From: JAUXFK01 sp034189035
GTDB taxonomy: Bacteria; Desulfobacterota; UBA8473
Length of the DNA stretch: 29,979 nucleotides
Assembly (NCBI GenBank): GCA_034189035.1
Contig: JAXHVA010000051.1
Coordinates: 1 to 29,979 of the forward strand
Reading direction: 5' to 3'
Position numbers and translations under genes: made by a program. Below the pieces are notes generated by a model, which was not told the DNA's origin, made no database searches, and saw nothing but the letters and a program-made list of their open reading frames with translations. The stretch's first letter is position 1; the number at the start of each line of letters is the position of its first letter. Below, piece by piece: positions 1-7,575 of this stretch.

Positions 1-51
1 TTGATGGATATGGATATCTCATTATAATCTTTACGATATATGGAGACAACT

Positions 52-121
52 CGCAGGATTGGTTTTCCATGCAAAACTGGACCCCTCATGAGTCCACGGA
101 ACACGGAAAACCAATCCTGCG
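52..121. repeat. 17-bp perfect inverted repeat, hairpin-forming
   Basis: CGCAGGATTGGTTTTCC at 52-68 is repeated as its exact reverse complement at 105-121, with a 36-nt loop. The loop holds a second small pairing, TGGAC with GTCCA. There is no T-tract after either arm, so it is not an obvious intrinsic terminator. It lies just upstream of the decayed VapC gene. It could be a REP-like palindrome or the ends of a small mobile element; the sequence does not decide. Confidence 0.7.
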
Positions 122-238
122 GATCATCTTGACAAAATTAACGATTTGGCTCGAAGGCCATAAATATTATCAGGCCGTTGGAGCGAATCACGCAAGCGCT
201 CCCGATCAACTCAGCGTAAGCAGGAGACATAAGACGCT

Positions 239-713
239 ATGAGACAGAAAGTCTACCTTGAAAACATCTATAGTCAGTTACTAAACAGCGAGGCCAAGCC
301 GTGATCTGGTCATCGTTACTCGACAGGAAATTACACACGAGATATAGTCAGTTCTTCAAGATAATTTCGACATCTATATTTCAGCGCTTCTTGTACAGGA
401 AACATCGCACGGAGATAAAAAAGCTGTCAAGAAACGTTTGGAGGCAGTTTCTTATATTCCAATATTAGAAATTACAAAAAAAGTTCAAGAGGTTGGCCAA
501 TCGATGATAAATGAAAATGCGGTATCACCTGAATTTGAAGAAGATGCCCTACATATTGCAGTTGCAAGTATAAATAGTATGGATTTTTTATTGATCTGGA
601 ACTTCAGTCATATAAACAACGGGTTAAAAAAATAAAAGATTATGAGAGCAATTGAGAAGCAGGGTTTTATACCCCCAGAAATCTGTTCATCAGATGAATT
701 CTTAGGAGGATGA
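239..713 (+). pseudogene. Broken VapC-family (PIN domain) toxin gene
   Basis: The gene is readable as a PIN-domain ribonuclease toxin of a type II toxin-antitoxin system, but it is interrupted four times. It starts at ATG 239 (MRQKVYLE) after an AGGAGA ribosome site. One extra A in the A-run 261-264 shifts the frame, after which TSIVSY and TARPSRDLVIVTRQEITHE can be read. In-frame stops follow at 282-284, 345-347 and 633-635. The best-preserved part (360-632) gives DNFDIYISALLVQE and later EDALHIAVASI..DFLLIWNFSHI, the typical C-terminal PIN motif with its acidic residue and the LLxWNxxHI box. Past the last internal stop the same frame gives KQGFIPPEICSSDEF, the usual tail, ending at TGA 711-713. 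The family match is recognition of motifs. The order of the mutations is unknown, but a working toxin is excluded unless the sequence is wrong in four places. Confidence 0.82.
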
Positions 714-714
714 T

Positions 715-881
715 ATGAAAGACCCCATAGTAGAAGAAACACGAAAGGCACGGCAAGACCACGCAAAGAAACTCAATCACGACCTTTCAGCAATATGTAA
801 AGATTTAAAAAGATAGAAACGGACTGCGGCCATAGGCTTGTATCGTTGCCACCAAAATTTCTAACAAATAAAAAGAGGTAA
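715..881 (+). pseudogene. Frameshifted small antitoxin-like gene next to the VapC wreck
   Basis: ATG 715 lies one base after the stop of the broken toxin, and GGAGGA just before it would serve as ribosome site. The first 33 codons read MKDPIVEETRKARQDHAKK...SAICKDLK. This resembles the C-terminal region of small proteins encoded beside this class of VapC, which usually read VEEVRxxRxxHAxxxxxDLxAI. At the A-run near 808 the frame shifts by one; the shifted frame continues ETDCGHRLVSLPPKFL to TAA 879-881. A read without the shift stops at a TAG about 34 codons in. Both partners of the pair are therefore inactivated. Assignment as antitoxin rests mainly on position and a partial motif match. Confidence 0.6.
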
Positions 882-1205
882 GAGGGACATCTTAAAATGG
901 CTGATAAGATATCGTTCCTCTTCGGTAAGATGTGCATAGGGTATGGCGGGCTCCTTCTGGTTGCAAGGTTAATCGTACTTCCTACACTACCAGAAACACT
1001 GTCATTTCCTCCAGTTATTTTAAATGGTACACTTTGAAGTTGAATTCACCAAGGCCATTTGAGGATTTACAGGATGTCCATTTTTAATTAAGTAAAAATG
1101 GGAGTGTTTGCACGGGATCTTTTGCCTCAAAAGGAGAAGATGATTTTATAAAGAGGCATTCCATTCCACCATTTCTCCTGATCGTCATTTGCCGGGAAAT
1201 CCCCA
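882..1205. other. Gene-free stretch
   Basis: I see no convincing gene here. A 46-codon open frame (897-1037) has no family signal. CCATTTTTA (1078-1086) pairs with TAAAAATGG (1093-1101) to form an AT-only-loop hairpin downstream of the leftward acyl-CoA dehydrogenase. It lacks a GC-rich stem and a T-tract, so it is at best a weak transcript end. Confidence 0.5.
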
Positions 1206-2357
1206 TCACCTGATCGCCGATATGCCCAGGACATCCCTTCCGATAATCAGTGTCTGAATCTCTGTTGTGCCTTCGGGTATCATCGCCCCTCTTGCATCCC
1301 TAAAATACCTTTCGATAGGGAATTCCTTGGAGTAGCCATAGCCTCCATGAACCTGTAAGGCATTGGATGCGCTCTTGAAAGCAGCCTCACATGCAAAGAG
1401 CTTTGCAATGGAGCAGAGTCTATCAGAGCGATCTCCATTATCGAGGCATTTTGCTGCCTGATAGCCTAAAAGGCGAGAGGCCATGGTATCGGTTATCATC
1501 TCGACTATGAGTTTTTGTACCAGTTGGAAGCTGCCAATCGGCTTGCCGAACTGTTTTCTCTCCTTGGCATATTTTACAGATGCATCGATACAGGCCTGAC
1601 CAATACCAACTGAACCCATGGCTACATTGTGCCTGCCCTCATTCAGTGTGGTAAGGGCAATTTTCAATCCCTTTCCCTCGGGCCCGAATATATTCTCTTT
1701 GGGCACGGACGTATCTTCAAATACAAGTTCAGAGGCAACCATTGCGTGTCCGAACATCTTCTCTATATCTACGGCTGAATACTGGGTCTCTTCTTTATCT
1801 ATAATAAAGGCGGTTATTCCTTTGGGACCCTTGTTCTTGTCTGTTGAGGCGAACACGATGCCCATATCCGCCTTACTTCCATTGGTAACCCACATCTTTG
1901 TACCGTTGAGAATATACTGGTCTTCTTGGAGCTCTGCCCTTGTTTCTATACCCGATGCATCGGATCCAACATTCGGTTCGGTTATTGCTAGAAAAGCCGT
2001 CTTGTCCGCACAGAGCAATGGCGGGATATACTTCTTTTTTTGTTCTTCTGTACCGTTTACACAGATGGTGTAAGGGATCAGGTTCAAAGGACCGTTTGCC
2101 ATTATTCTAAGTGCACCCCAGGTTCTCCCTGCCTCCTCCATTAATATGCCCAAGGATATATAGTCAAGCCCCAACCCACCGTATTCAGGCGCAACCAGTG
2201 CACCCGCATATCCGAAAGGGATGAGTTTTTTAATCAGGTCTTTGGGGATTTCTTTCTTTTTTTCATACTCATCTACAATAGGGGCAACCTCGTTGTCCAT
2301 AAATTTTTTCAGTGTAGCTTGAAGAATCTTCTGTTCTTCGTTCAGCTCAAAATCCAT
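1206..2357 (-). CDS. Acyl-CoA dehydrogenase (FAD-dependent)
   Basis: This is a 383-residue soluble flavoprotein that would oxidise an acyl-CoA to the 2-enoyl-CoA and pass electrons to an electron-transfer flavoprotein. The three domains of the family are all present: N-terminal helical part, beta middle domain with the flavin-contacting AITEPNVGSDASG and the WVTNGSKAD strand, and C-terminal helical domain with ERKQFGKPIGSFQ and HGGYGYSKEFPIERYFRDAR. The catalytic base position reads IPEGTTEIQ, so the glutamate is present. I start at ATG 2357, six nt after AAGGAGA, rather than at the TTG one codon upstream. It is the last gene of the leftward nadK-recN group, separated from the preceding dehydrogenase by a palindromic element. 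No ETF genes are in the window. Substrate is not predictable; a cyclic or branched acyl-CoA is possible given the other genes here. Confidence 0.93.
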   Translation of the reverse strand: MDFELNEEQKILQATLKKFMDNEVAPIVDEYEKKKEIPKDLIKKLIPFGYAGALVAPEYGGLGLDYISLGILMEEAGRTWGALRIMANGPLNLIPYTICVNGTEEQKKKYIPPLLCADKTAFLAITEPNVGSDASGIETRAELQEDQYILNGTKMWVTNGSKADMGIVFASTDKNKGPKGITAFIIDKEETQYSAVDIEKMFGHAMVASELVFEDTSVPKENIFGPEGKGLKIALTTLNEGRHNVAMGSVGIGQACIDASVKYAKERKQFGKPIGSFQLVQKLIVEMITDTMASRLLGYQAAKCLDNGDRSDRLCSIAKLFACEAAFKSASNALQVHGGYGYSKEFPIERYFRDARGAMIPEGTTEIQTLIIGRDVLGISAIR

Positions 2358-2376
2358 CAATAGTCTCCTTTAAAGG

Positions 2377-2574
2377 GGCTGTTGCAAAAAAAATAATCCC
2401 TTTCCGCTTTGCCCAAAACGTTTTTTTAGACGTCTAAGGCTTGCTCCAGGCGATTTCAAAACTCGCCCAATGGGGCTCAACTAGTTGAAATCGCCAAACT
2501 TCCGCTTCGCCAAGACGTATAACAAAAAACCTTTTGATGACCGCTTAAAGGATTTTTTCTTTTGGGCAACAGCC
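2377..2574. repeat. ~198-bp palindromic element (MITE/REP-like) between two dehydrogenase genes
   Basis: The ends are inverted copies: GGCTGTTGC at 2377-2385 and GCAACAGCC at 2566-2574, with further A-rich/T-rich pairing just inside. A second inverted pair lies in the centre (GGCGATTTCAA 2449-2459, TTGAAATCGCC 2485-2495). Two direct sub-repeats flank the centre (TTCCGCTTTGCCCAAAACGT near 2402 and TTCCGCTTCGCCAAGACGT near 2501). There is no coding potential. Such a layout fits a non-autonomous transposable element or a compound REP palindrome. Transcribed, it would fold into a long hairpin and could attenuate expression of the distal dehydrogenase. Confidence 0.65.
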
Positions 2575-2587
2575 AGTAAATAGTCGA

Positions 2588-3733
2588 TCAGACAAGTAAA
2601 TTCCTTCCGATAATATGATGATGTATCTGGCTTGTACCTTCAATGATCTGCAGTATCTTTGCATCCCTCATCATCCTCTCAACCGGGTAGTCCTTCATGT
2701 AACCGTATCCCCCAAATATCTGCACTACATCTGTGGTCACCCGCATGCAGGTATCTGTTGCAAAACACTTTGTCATAGAGGTCTTTGTGATCAGATCCTT
2801 GCCTTTGTAACCTGAATCATACAAGGAAGATGTCTGATAGGTTAAAGCCCGGGCAGCCTCTATGTTCATTGCCAGATTGGCCACCATAAATTGGAGTGCC
2901 TGAAACTGAGCGATGGGTTGTCCGAATTGATGCCTCTCCTTCATATACTGGATTGCCTTATCGAGGGATGCCTGAGCCAGACCAACAGCAAGTCCCCCCA
3001 GGCCACATCTTACAAGATCTAGACCTTCAAAGGCCAGTTTCAATCCCTTCCCTTTTGACCCACACATATACTCCTTAGAGACCCTCACATCCTCAAAGAT
3101 CATCTCTGCGGTTTGCGAACCCCTGATACCCATCTTCTCTTCTATCTTTCCCACGGATATGCCTTCTGCCTCTTTGTCCAGATAAAAGAGGGATATCCCA
3201 TTTGAACCTTTTCCAGGGCCTGTTACAGTCCATACCCCGTAAAAATCCGCGATTCCTCCGCTGGTTATAAAACGTTTCGTCCCATTGATCAACCAGTTAT
3301 CTCCATCTTTTTCTTCAGCCTTTGTCTTTATTGACGCAGCATCGGAGCCCGCCTCTGGCTCTGTAAGGCAGAATGCACCCAGTTCTTGATTGGCCATCTT
3401 CGTGAAGTATCTCTCCTCTAAGAAACGATTGCCCCCTAAAAAAAGAGGACGAACGAGGGCCAGATGCCCGATGAGTGTACATCCCATTGACGGGCTGAAA
3501 TACCCCAGTTCTTCAAGAACAATGGTCAAAGTGGTTACATTCGTCTCAGCTCCACCATATTTTGTAGGTGCGGGAAGTCCAAATATTCCGATCTCTTTTA
3601 AGAGTTGAAGACTTTCATGGTCGAACCTGTCTGCCCTGTCACTTTCGATCGTAAGCCTTTCAAGCTTGTCCTTGCCCAGCTTCCTTAGCGTATCCCTTAA
3701 TATACTCTGCTCTTCAGTCAACTCGATAAACAT
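2588..3733 (-). CDS. Acyl-CoA dehydrogenase (FAD-dependent), second paralogue
   Basis: This is a 381-residue acyl-CoA dehydrogenase, clearly different in sequence from its neighbour. Family landmarks are LTEEQSILRDT at the start, FCLTEPEAGSDAAS and RFITSGGIAD in the flavin-binding middle domain, ERHQFGQPIAQFQ, then FGGYGYMKDYPVERMMRDAK and IIEGTSQIHHHIIGR with the catalytic glutamate. The start is ATG 3733: AAAGGAGGAGAG lies directly upstream, so an earlier TTG seven codons upstream is unlikely because it would place the ribosome site inside the gene. It begins 17 nt after the recN stop and is therefore probably co-transcribed with nadK and recN. Role: alpha,beta-oxidation of an unknown acyl-CoA in the cytoplasm, with electrons to ETF. 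Confidence 0.93.
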   Translation of the reverse strand: MFIELTEEQSILRDTLRKLGKDKLERLTIESDRADRFDHESLQLLKEIGIFGLPAPTKYGGAETNVTTLTIVLEELGYFSPSMGCTLIGHLALVRPLFLGGNRFLEERYFTKMANQELGAFCLTEPEAGSDAASIKTKAEEKDGDNWLINGTKRFITSGGIADFYGVWTVTGPGKGSNGISLFYLDKEAEGISVGKIEEKMGIRGSQTAEMIFEDVRVSKEYMCGSKGKGLKLAFEGLDLVRCGLGGLAVGLAQASLDKAIQYMKERHQFGQPIAQFQALQFMVANLAMNIEAARALTYQTSSLYDSGYKGKDLITKTSMTKCFATDTCMRVTTDVVQIFGGYGYMKDYPVERMMRDAKILQIIEGTSQIHHHIIGRNLLV

Positions 3734-3750
3734 CTCTCCTCCTTTTATAT

Positions 3751-5463
3751 TCAAATCTGTGCTTTTTCTATCATCTCACGCGCATGCTCTCTCAGCGTAT
3801 CACTAACCTCACGTCCTCCTAGCATCCTGGCAATCTCATCCACTCTTTGCTCTTTATTCAATCTCTTAACAGATGTAACCGTCTTGTTATCCTTCAGCCC
3901 TTTACTGATGAAATAATGGGTATTAGCAAACCGGGCAATTTGCGGCAAGTGGGTAATACATATAACCTGGTGAAACTTCGATATAGATTTCAGTTTTTCC
4001 CCAACCATATCGGCAACCCTTCCACCGATACCTGCATCTACCTCATCGAAGATCAGGGTCTCAACCTCCCCCTCTTTGGCCAGCATACTCTTCAGTGCCA
4101 GGATAACCCTTGACAATTCACCTCCTGACGCAATCCTGGAAAGGGGTCTGGGGTGTTCTCCCGGATTGGGAGAAATGAGAAACTCCACTCGGTCGATCCC
4201 CTTGCTTGTCGTCTTTAAACCATCAATACTCCATTTTTCTCCTTCTTCGCCTTTGGATTGAAAGACATGGTTTACAATATTGACCTCAAATACAGTCTTG
4301 TCCATGCCGATCGATGACAGCTCCTTTTCAATACTGGCTTGTAACTTTTTAGCAGCGGTCTTTCTCATAGCTGAGAGTTCTTCACAAAGGCGAAGTAGCT
4401 CTCTTTTCAGAGTGTGTATCTCTTCTTTAATGCGTGAAACATTCTCTTTTGTCTGGGAAATTTCATTGAGTTCTCTGTATGCCCTGTCTTTAAATTGAAG
4501 GATTTCATCGATTTCAGGTCCGTATTTCTTCTTGAGCTTGTTTATCTCCAAGAGTCTCGTCTCAATTTCTTCGAGCCTGTTCGGGTCGAATTCTATCTTT
4601 TGCGAATACTCTCTTAATGAAACCGCAATATCCTCCAGTTCAATAACCATGGAATCTATTGCCTGGTATATCTCTTTCAAAGAAGGATCGATCTCTGACA
4701 TCTCTCTTACATTCCTTGCAACGACCTTGAGCTTTTCTATCAAGGATTCGTTTGCATTGTATATTGTTTCATAGGCATGGTGAGAATGCCTCAACAGCCT
4801 CTCGGAATGGATGAGGATATTCTTCTCTCCTTTAAGATGAGCGTCTTCTTTTATATTCAGGTGCGAGTTTTCTATCTCATTACATTGAAATTCCAAAAGA
4901 GATGCCCTTTCTGTCCTCTTCTTTGCATCCAGATCGATCTCTTTTAACTTGTGGCAGCGTGTGGTGATGTCTTGATAGAGTGCCTCGACCTTCTCTCTAA
5001 GAGATAAAAGACCGCCAAATTCATCGAGTAAATCGATATGCCTTTCAGAATCCAAAAGCACCTGATTTTCGTGCTGTCCTGAGAGGGTAATCAGGGTATC
5101 ACCAATCCCTCCCAGTATACCCAGTGTAGCCAATCCACCGTTTATAAATATCTTGTTCTTCCTAGTATGGGAGATCACTCGTTTGATAATCAGATTATCC
5201 TCACTTTCAATCCCCAGATCCAAGAGTTTATTCAAGAGGGGATGGTCTTTGGATATATCGAATAAGGCCTCTACTGTTGCCTCTTGCTCATCGCTTCTGA
5301 TAATATCTGCGGTTGTCCTCTTCCCCTTAAGGAGGTTGATCGCATTGAGTATAATGGATTTCCCTGCCCCGGTCTCACCAGAGAGGACATTGAAGCCGCA
5401 AGAAAAAGAGAGGGCCAACTCATCAATGATAGCGAAATTTCTAATTACGAGTTCACTCAACAT
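3751..5463 (-). CDS. recN: DNA repair protein RecN (SMC-like ATPase)
   Basis: RecN is an SMC-family ATPase acting at DNA double-strand breaks. This 570-residue protein has the family's usual length and layout: N-terminal Walker A (GETGAGKS, residues 29-36), a long coiled-coil middle rich in Lys/Glu (about 160-370), the ABC signature SGGELSR, and Walker B with the catalytic acidic residue (TLIFDEVDAGIGG), followed by ICITHLPQIA. The ATG lies 10 nt downstream of the nadK stop, with only a weak purine stretch in between, so translation is probably coupled to nadK. The nadK-recN pairing is a widespread bacterial arrangement and supports both calls. No LexA-type operator was recognised. Confidence 0.97.
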   Translation of the reverse strand: MLSELVIRNFAIIDELALSFSCGFNVLSGETGAGKSIILNAINLLKGKRTTADIIRSDEQEATVEALFDISKDHPLLNKLLDLGIESEDNLIIKRVISHTRKNKIFINGGLATLGILGGIGDTLITLSGQHENQVLLDSERHIDLLDEFGGLLSLREKVEALYQDITTRCHKLKEIDLDAKKRTERASLLEFQCNEIENSHLNIKEDAHLKGEKNILIHSERLLRHSHHAYETIYNANESLIEKLKVVARNVREMSEIDPSLKEIYQAIDSMVIELEDIAVSLREYSQKIEFDPNRLEEIETRLLEINKLKKKYGPEIDEILQFKDRAYRELNEISQTKENVSRIKEEIHTLKRELLRLCEELSAMRKTAAKKLQASIEKELSSIGMDKTVFEVNIVNHVFQSKGEEGEKWSIDGLKTTSKGIDRVEFLISPNPGEHPRPLSRIASGGELSRVILALKSMLAKEGEVETLIFDEVDAGIGGRVADMVGEKLKSISKFHQVICITHLPQIARFANTHYFISKGLKDNKTVTSVKRLNKEQRVDEIARMLGGREVSDTLREHAREMIEKAQI

Positions 5464-5473
5464 AAGACTCGGC

Positions 5474-6328
5474 TTATCTCTCTCCCCATTTCAGTTTGGT
5501 TCTCAAGACCTCGAAATAGTCTTTATGGAAGGGGTCTATAAGATAGACTACACTATCTGCCTTTTTTATCTCCAGTGTACTGTCAGGCTCAAACGCGAGA
5601 CCCACCTGTCCATCTAAGGTCAAATAGACATCCTCATTCTTGGATATCAGCTTCATTTTAATGGTCATATTATCCGGTAAGATAAGAGGCCTGTTGGTAA
5701 GGGTGTGAGGACATATAGGGGTAATGATTATCGAGTGAAGGAGGGGATAAACAATAGGGCCTCCTGCAGAAAGGGAATATCCGGTCGAGCCCGTTGGCGT
5801 GGATATGATAAGCCCATCCGCTTTGAAAGTAGTCAGATACTTTCCATCAATATCCGTTTCCAGATCAATAATCCTGGCAAGCGCCCCTTTATTGATAACA
5901 ACATCGTTTAATACCCTGTATCCATCAGCTTTTTTCCCTTCTTTACAGACATTGACATGGAGGGTTGTTCGATTGCTGGTCTTATACTCTCCCTTTAATA
6001 CCATTTCTAAAACAGGGTATAATTCATCAAGGGTAATGGCAGTGAGGAAGCCAAGTCCGCCCAGATTGACAGCGAGAATCGGCACCTTCTTCTTTCCTAT
6101 CATCCTGGCAACGCTGAGTATGGTTCCATCGCCTCCCATTACAATGATCATATCTGCCAAAGAAGGGATTTTGGCACGCTCATAGCCGCAGGGATGATCG
6201 ATCATCTTTGCCAGCTGATCTTCTATAAAGACCTCGATTTGCTTCTCATTTAACCACCTGCTCAGCTTTCTTATAAAATCAGCGGTTTCCGGTTTGTTGA
6301 GTTTCGAAATAATACCTATTCTTTTCAT
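5474..6328 (-). CDS. nadK: NAD kinase
   Basis: It phosphorylates NAD to NADP in the cytoplasm. The 284-residue sequence carries the hallmark GGDGT (residues 65-69), the following NLGGLGFLT strand, and the conserved block ADGLIISTPTGSTGYSLSAGG that builds the NAD site, plus PICPHTLTNRPLILPD near the C-terminus. Length is normal. The start MKRIGIISK is typical; the ribosome site is modest (AAGGAAG about 10 nt upstream). It is the first gene of the leftward unit nadK-recN-dehydrogenase and has a strong predicted promoter about 120 nt upstream. Confidence 0.97.
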   Translation of the reverse strand: MKRIGIISKLNKPETADFIRKLSRWLNEKQIEVFIEDQLAKMIDHPCGYERAKIPSLADMIIVMGGDGTILSVARMIGKKKVPILAVNLGGLGFLTAITLDELYPVLEMVLKGEYKTSNRTTLHVNVCKEGKKADGYRVLNDVVINKGALARIIDLETDIDGKYLTTFKADGLIISTPTGSTGYSLSAGGPIVYPLLHSIIITPICPHTLTNRPLILPDNMTIKMKLISKNEDVYLTLDGQVGLAFEPDSTLEIKKADSVVYLIDPFHKDYFEVLRTKLKWGER

Positions 6329-6383
6329 GGGGGGATGCTTCCTTGAACTCTTCAGGATTCACCTTTGCGAACGAAATACATAG

Positions 6384-6400
6384 AACAGGCCCTGCCTGTT
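6384..6400. promoter_or_regulatory. 17-nt perfect palindrome in the nadK leader
   Basis: AACAGGC-CCT-GCCTGTT is a 7-bp perfect dyad with a three-base centre. It sits between the predicted nadK promoter and the nadK start, about 40 nt downstream of the expected transcript start. It could be an operator or a small RNA hairpin in the 5' leader; no regulator is identified. Confidence 0.4.
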
Positions 6401-6446
6401 TTAAAGGGCGAGTCTTTCAATTTTACATGTAGCATTCTCTTAGTTT

Positions 6447-6474
6447 ATTATATAACAGAATGGATCGTTGTCAA
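6447..6474 (-). promoter_or_regulatory. Consensus sigma-70 promoter for nadK-recN
   Basis: Read on the minus strand, TTGACA (6469-6474) is followed after 16 bp by TATAAT (6447-6452), both exact consensus hexamers. Transcription would start near 6440 and run leftward into nadK, giving a leader of roughly 110 nt. Confidence 0.7.
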
Positions 6475-6604
6475 TATATTTACATTTCCATGCATTATAT
6501 AGCTAAAGTAAATATGTCGATATCTTTCAGAGTTTCAATATTGGTCATCGCACAATTGTTCTTGTAAGGAATAAAAGTTCTTCGTTAAAGGAGTTTAATA
6601 TCCA

Positions 6605-7522
6605 ATGAGGATAGGTCTCAGGATTGATTCGGATACCTTCAGGGGGACTAAGTACGACGTGCCCAATCTCTGTCTTCTCTCTAAATATTCCATTACAGCC
6701 TCTTTCTTTTTCTCTGTAGGCCCGGATAATATGGGCCGACATGTCCTGAGGCTGATCCGACCCCTATTTCTCTGGAAGATGCTGAGGACTAAAGCTTCAA
6801 CCCTGTATGGCTGGGATATTTTCTTGAGGGGTATATTATGGCCGGGCCCAGTTATAGGAGAGAAATTAATCGGTGTAATACGCTCTGTCTCAGATGCGGG
6901 TCATGAAATAGGGCTTCACGCATGGGATCATCATGCCTGGCAGACACACATTGATACCATGAACAATAGCACAATATATGGCTCCCTGAACCAGGGTGTA
7001 AAATTGCTTATGCGGATTCTCGGCCGACCGCCTGAGTGCTCGGCTGCTCCTGGCTGGAAGTGTAATAACCTTACACTCTTGGAAAAAACAAGATTCCCAT
7101 TTAATTACAACAGTGACTGTCGGAGTGAAAGCATATTTTATCCGTTAGTCCATGGAAAGAAGTTGTCTCAGCCGCAGATTCCCGTAACTTTGCCAACTTA
7201 TGACGAAGTAATAGGCAGTAACAGGATAAGGTATAACAACTATAATGACTACATATTTTCCCTCATTAAACCGGAAAAACTCAATGTCATGACCATCCAT
7301 GCTGAAGTTGAGGGTATTGCTCGTTTAGCCATGTTTGACCGTTTCTTGGAGATGATGCAATCTACAGGGGAATCTTTTATACCACTTGGGACCCTTCTGC
7401 AGGAATCTCCTTATATTGGCCAGGCGGCCGTTGTTGCTAAAAAAATCCCCGGCCGAAACGGATGGGTCTCCTGCCAATCTCAATCTGTGTGTCCTTCCAT
7501 AGGGGAGAGTACTGAAGTATAA
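6605..7522 (+). CDS. arnD: ArnD-like polysaccharide deacetylase (deformylase)
   Basis: ArnD removes the formyl group from 4-deoxy-4-formamido-L-arabinose-phosphoundecaprenol during lipid A modification, at the inner membrane. The 305-residue protein matches this family along its length: LRIDSDTFRGT at the N-terminus with the metal-binding Asp of the NodB fold, FFFSVGPDNMGRH, GLHAWDHHAWQ (residues 103-113) with the metal-binding histidines, SAAPGWK, YNSDCR, IPVTLPTYDEVIG and TIHAEVEG. It starts at ATG 6605 behind AAAGGAG. It stands alone between two leftward units, without arnA, arnB, arnC or arnT in the window, so the rest of the pathway must be elsewhere or its substrate differs. The sense of transcription, opposite to both neighbours, suggests separate acquisition. 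Confidence 0.88.
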   Translation: MRIGLRIDSDTFRGTKYDVPNLCLLSKYSITASFFFSVGPDNMGRHVLRLIRPLFLWKMLRTKASTLYGWDIFLRGILWPGPVIGEKLIGVIRSVSDAGHEIGLHAWDHHAWQTHIDTMNNSTIYGSLNQGVKLLMRILGRPPECSAAPGWKCNNLTLLEKTRFPFNYNSDCRSESIFYPLVHGKKLSQPQIPVTLPTYDEVIGSNRIRYNNYNDYIFSLIKPEKLNVMTIHAEVEGIARLAMFDRFLEMMQSTGESFIPLGTLLQESPYIGQAAVVAKKIPGRNGWVSCQSQSVCPSIGESTEV

Positions 7523-7575
7523 ATAGGCGGGGAATCATGCCTTAATCATCCTTTTCATGGGAAGAAACTTCTTTG

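Noticed and set aside
3..242. Open frame from the window edge on the plus strand, ending over the start of the broken VapC gene
   Set aside because: No start codon or family motif; it crosses a 17-bp inverted repeat and lies in decayed DNA. It could be the tail of a gene from outside the window, but nothing supports that.
897..1037. 46-codon frame beginning MADKISFLFGKM
   Set aside because: Weak ribosome site, no recognised family, surrounded by pseudogene debris.
1078..1101. Hairpin CCATTTTTA/TAAAAATGG as terminator of the leftward dehydrogenase unit
   Set aside because: The stem is AT-rich and there is no T-tract on the minus strand.
1618..2073. 151-codon plus-strand frame
   Set aside because: Lies wholly antisense to the acyl-CoA dehydrogenase, with no motif or ribosome site of its own; a shadow frame.
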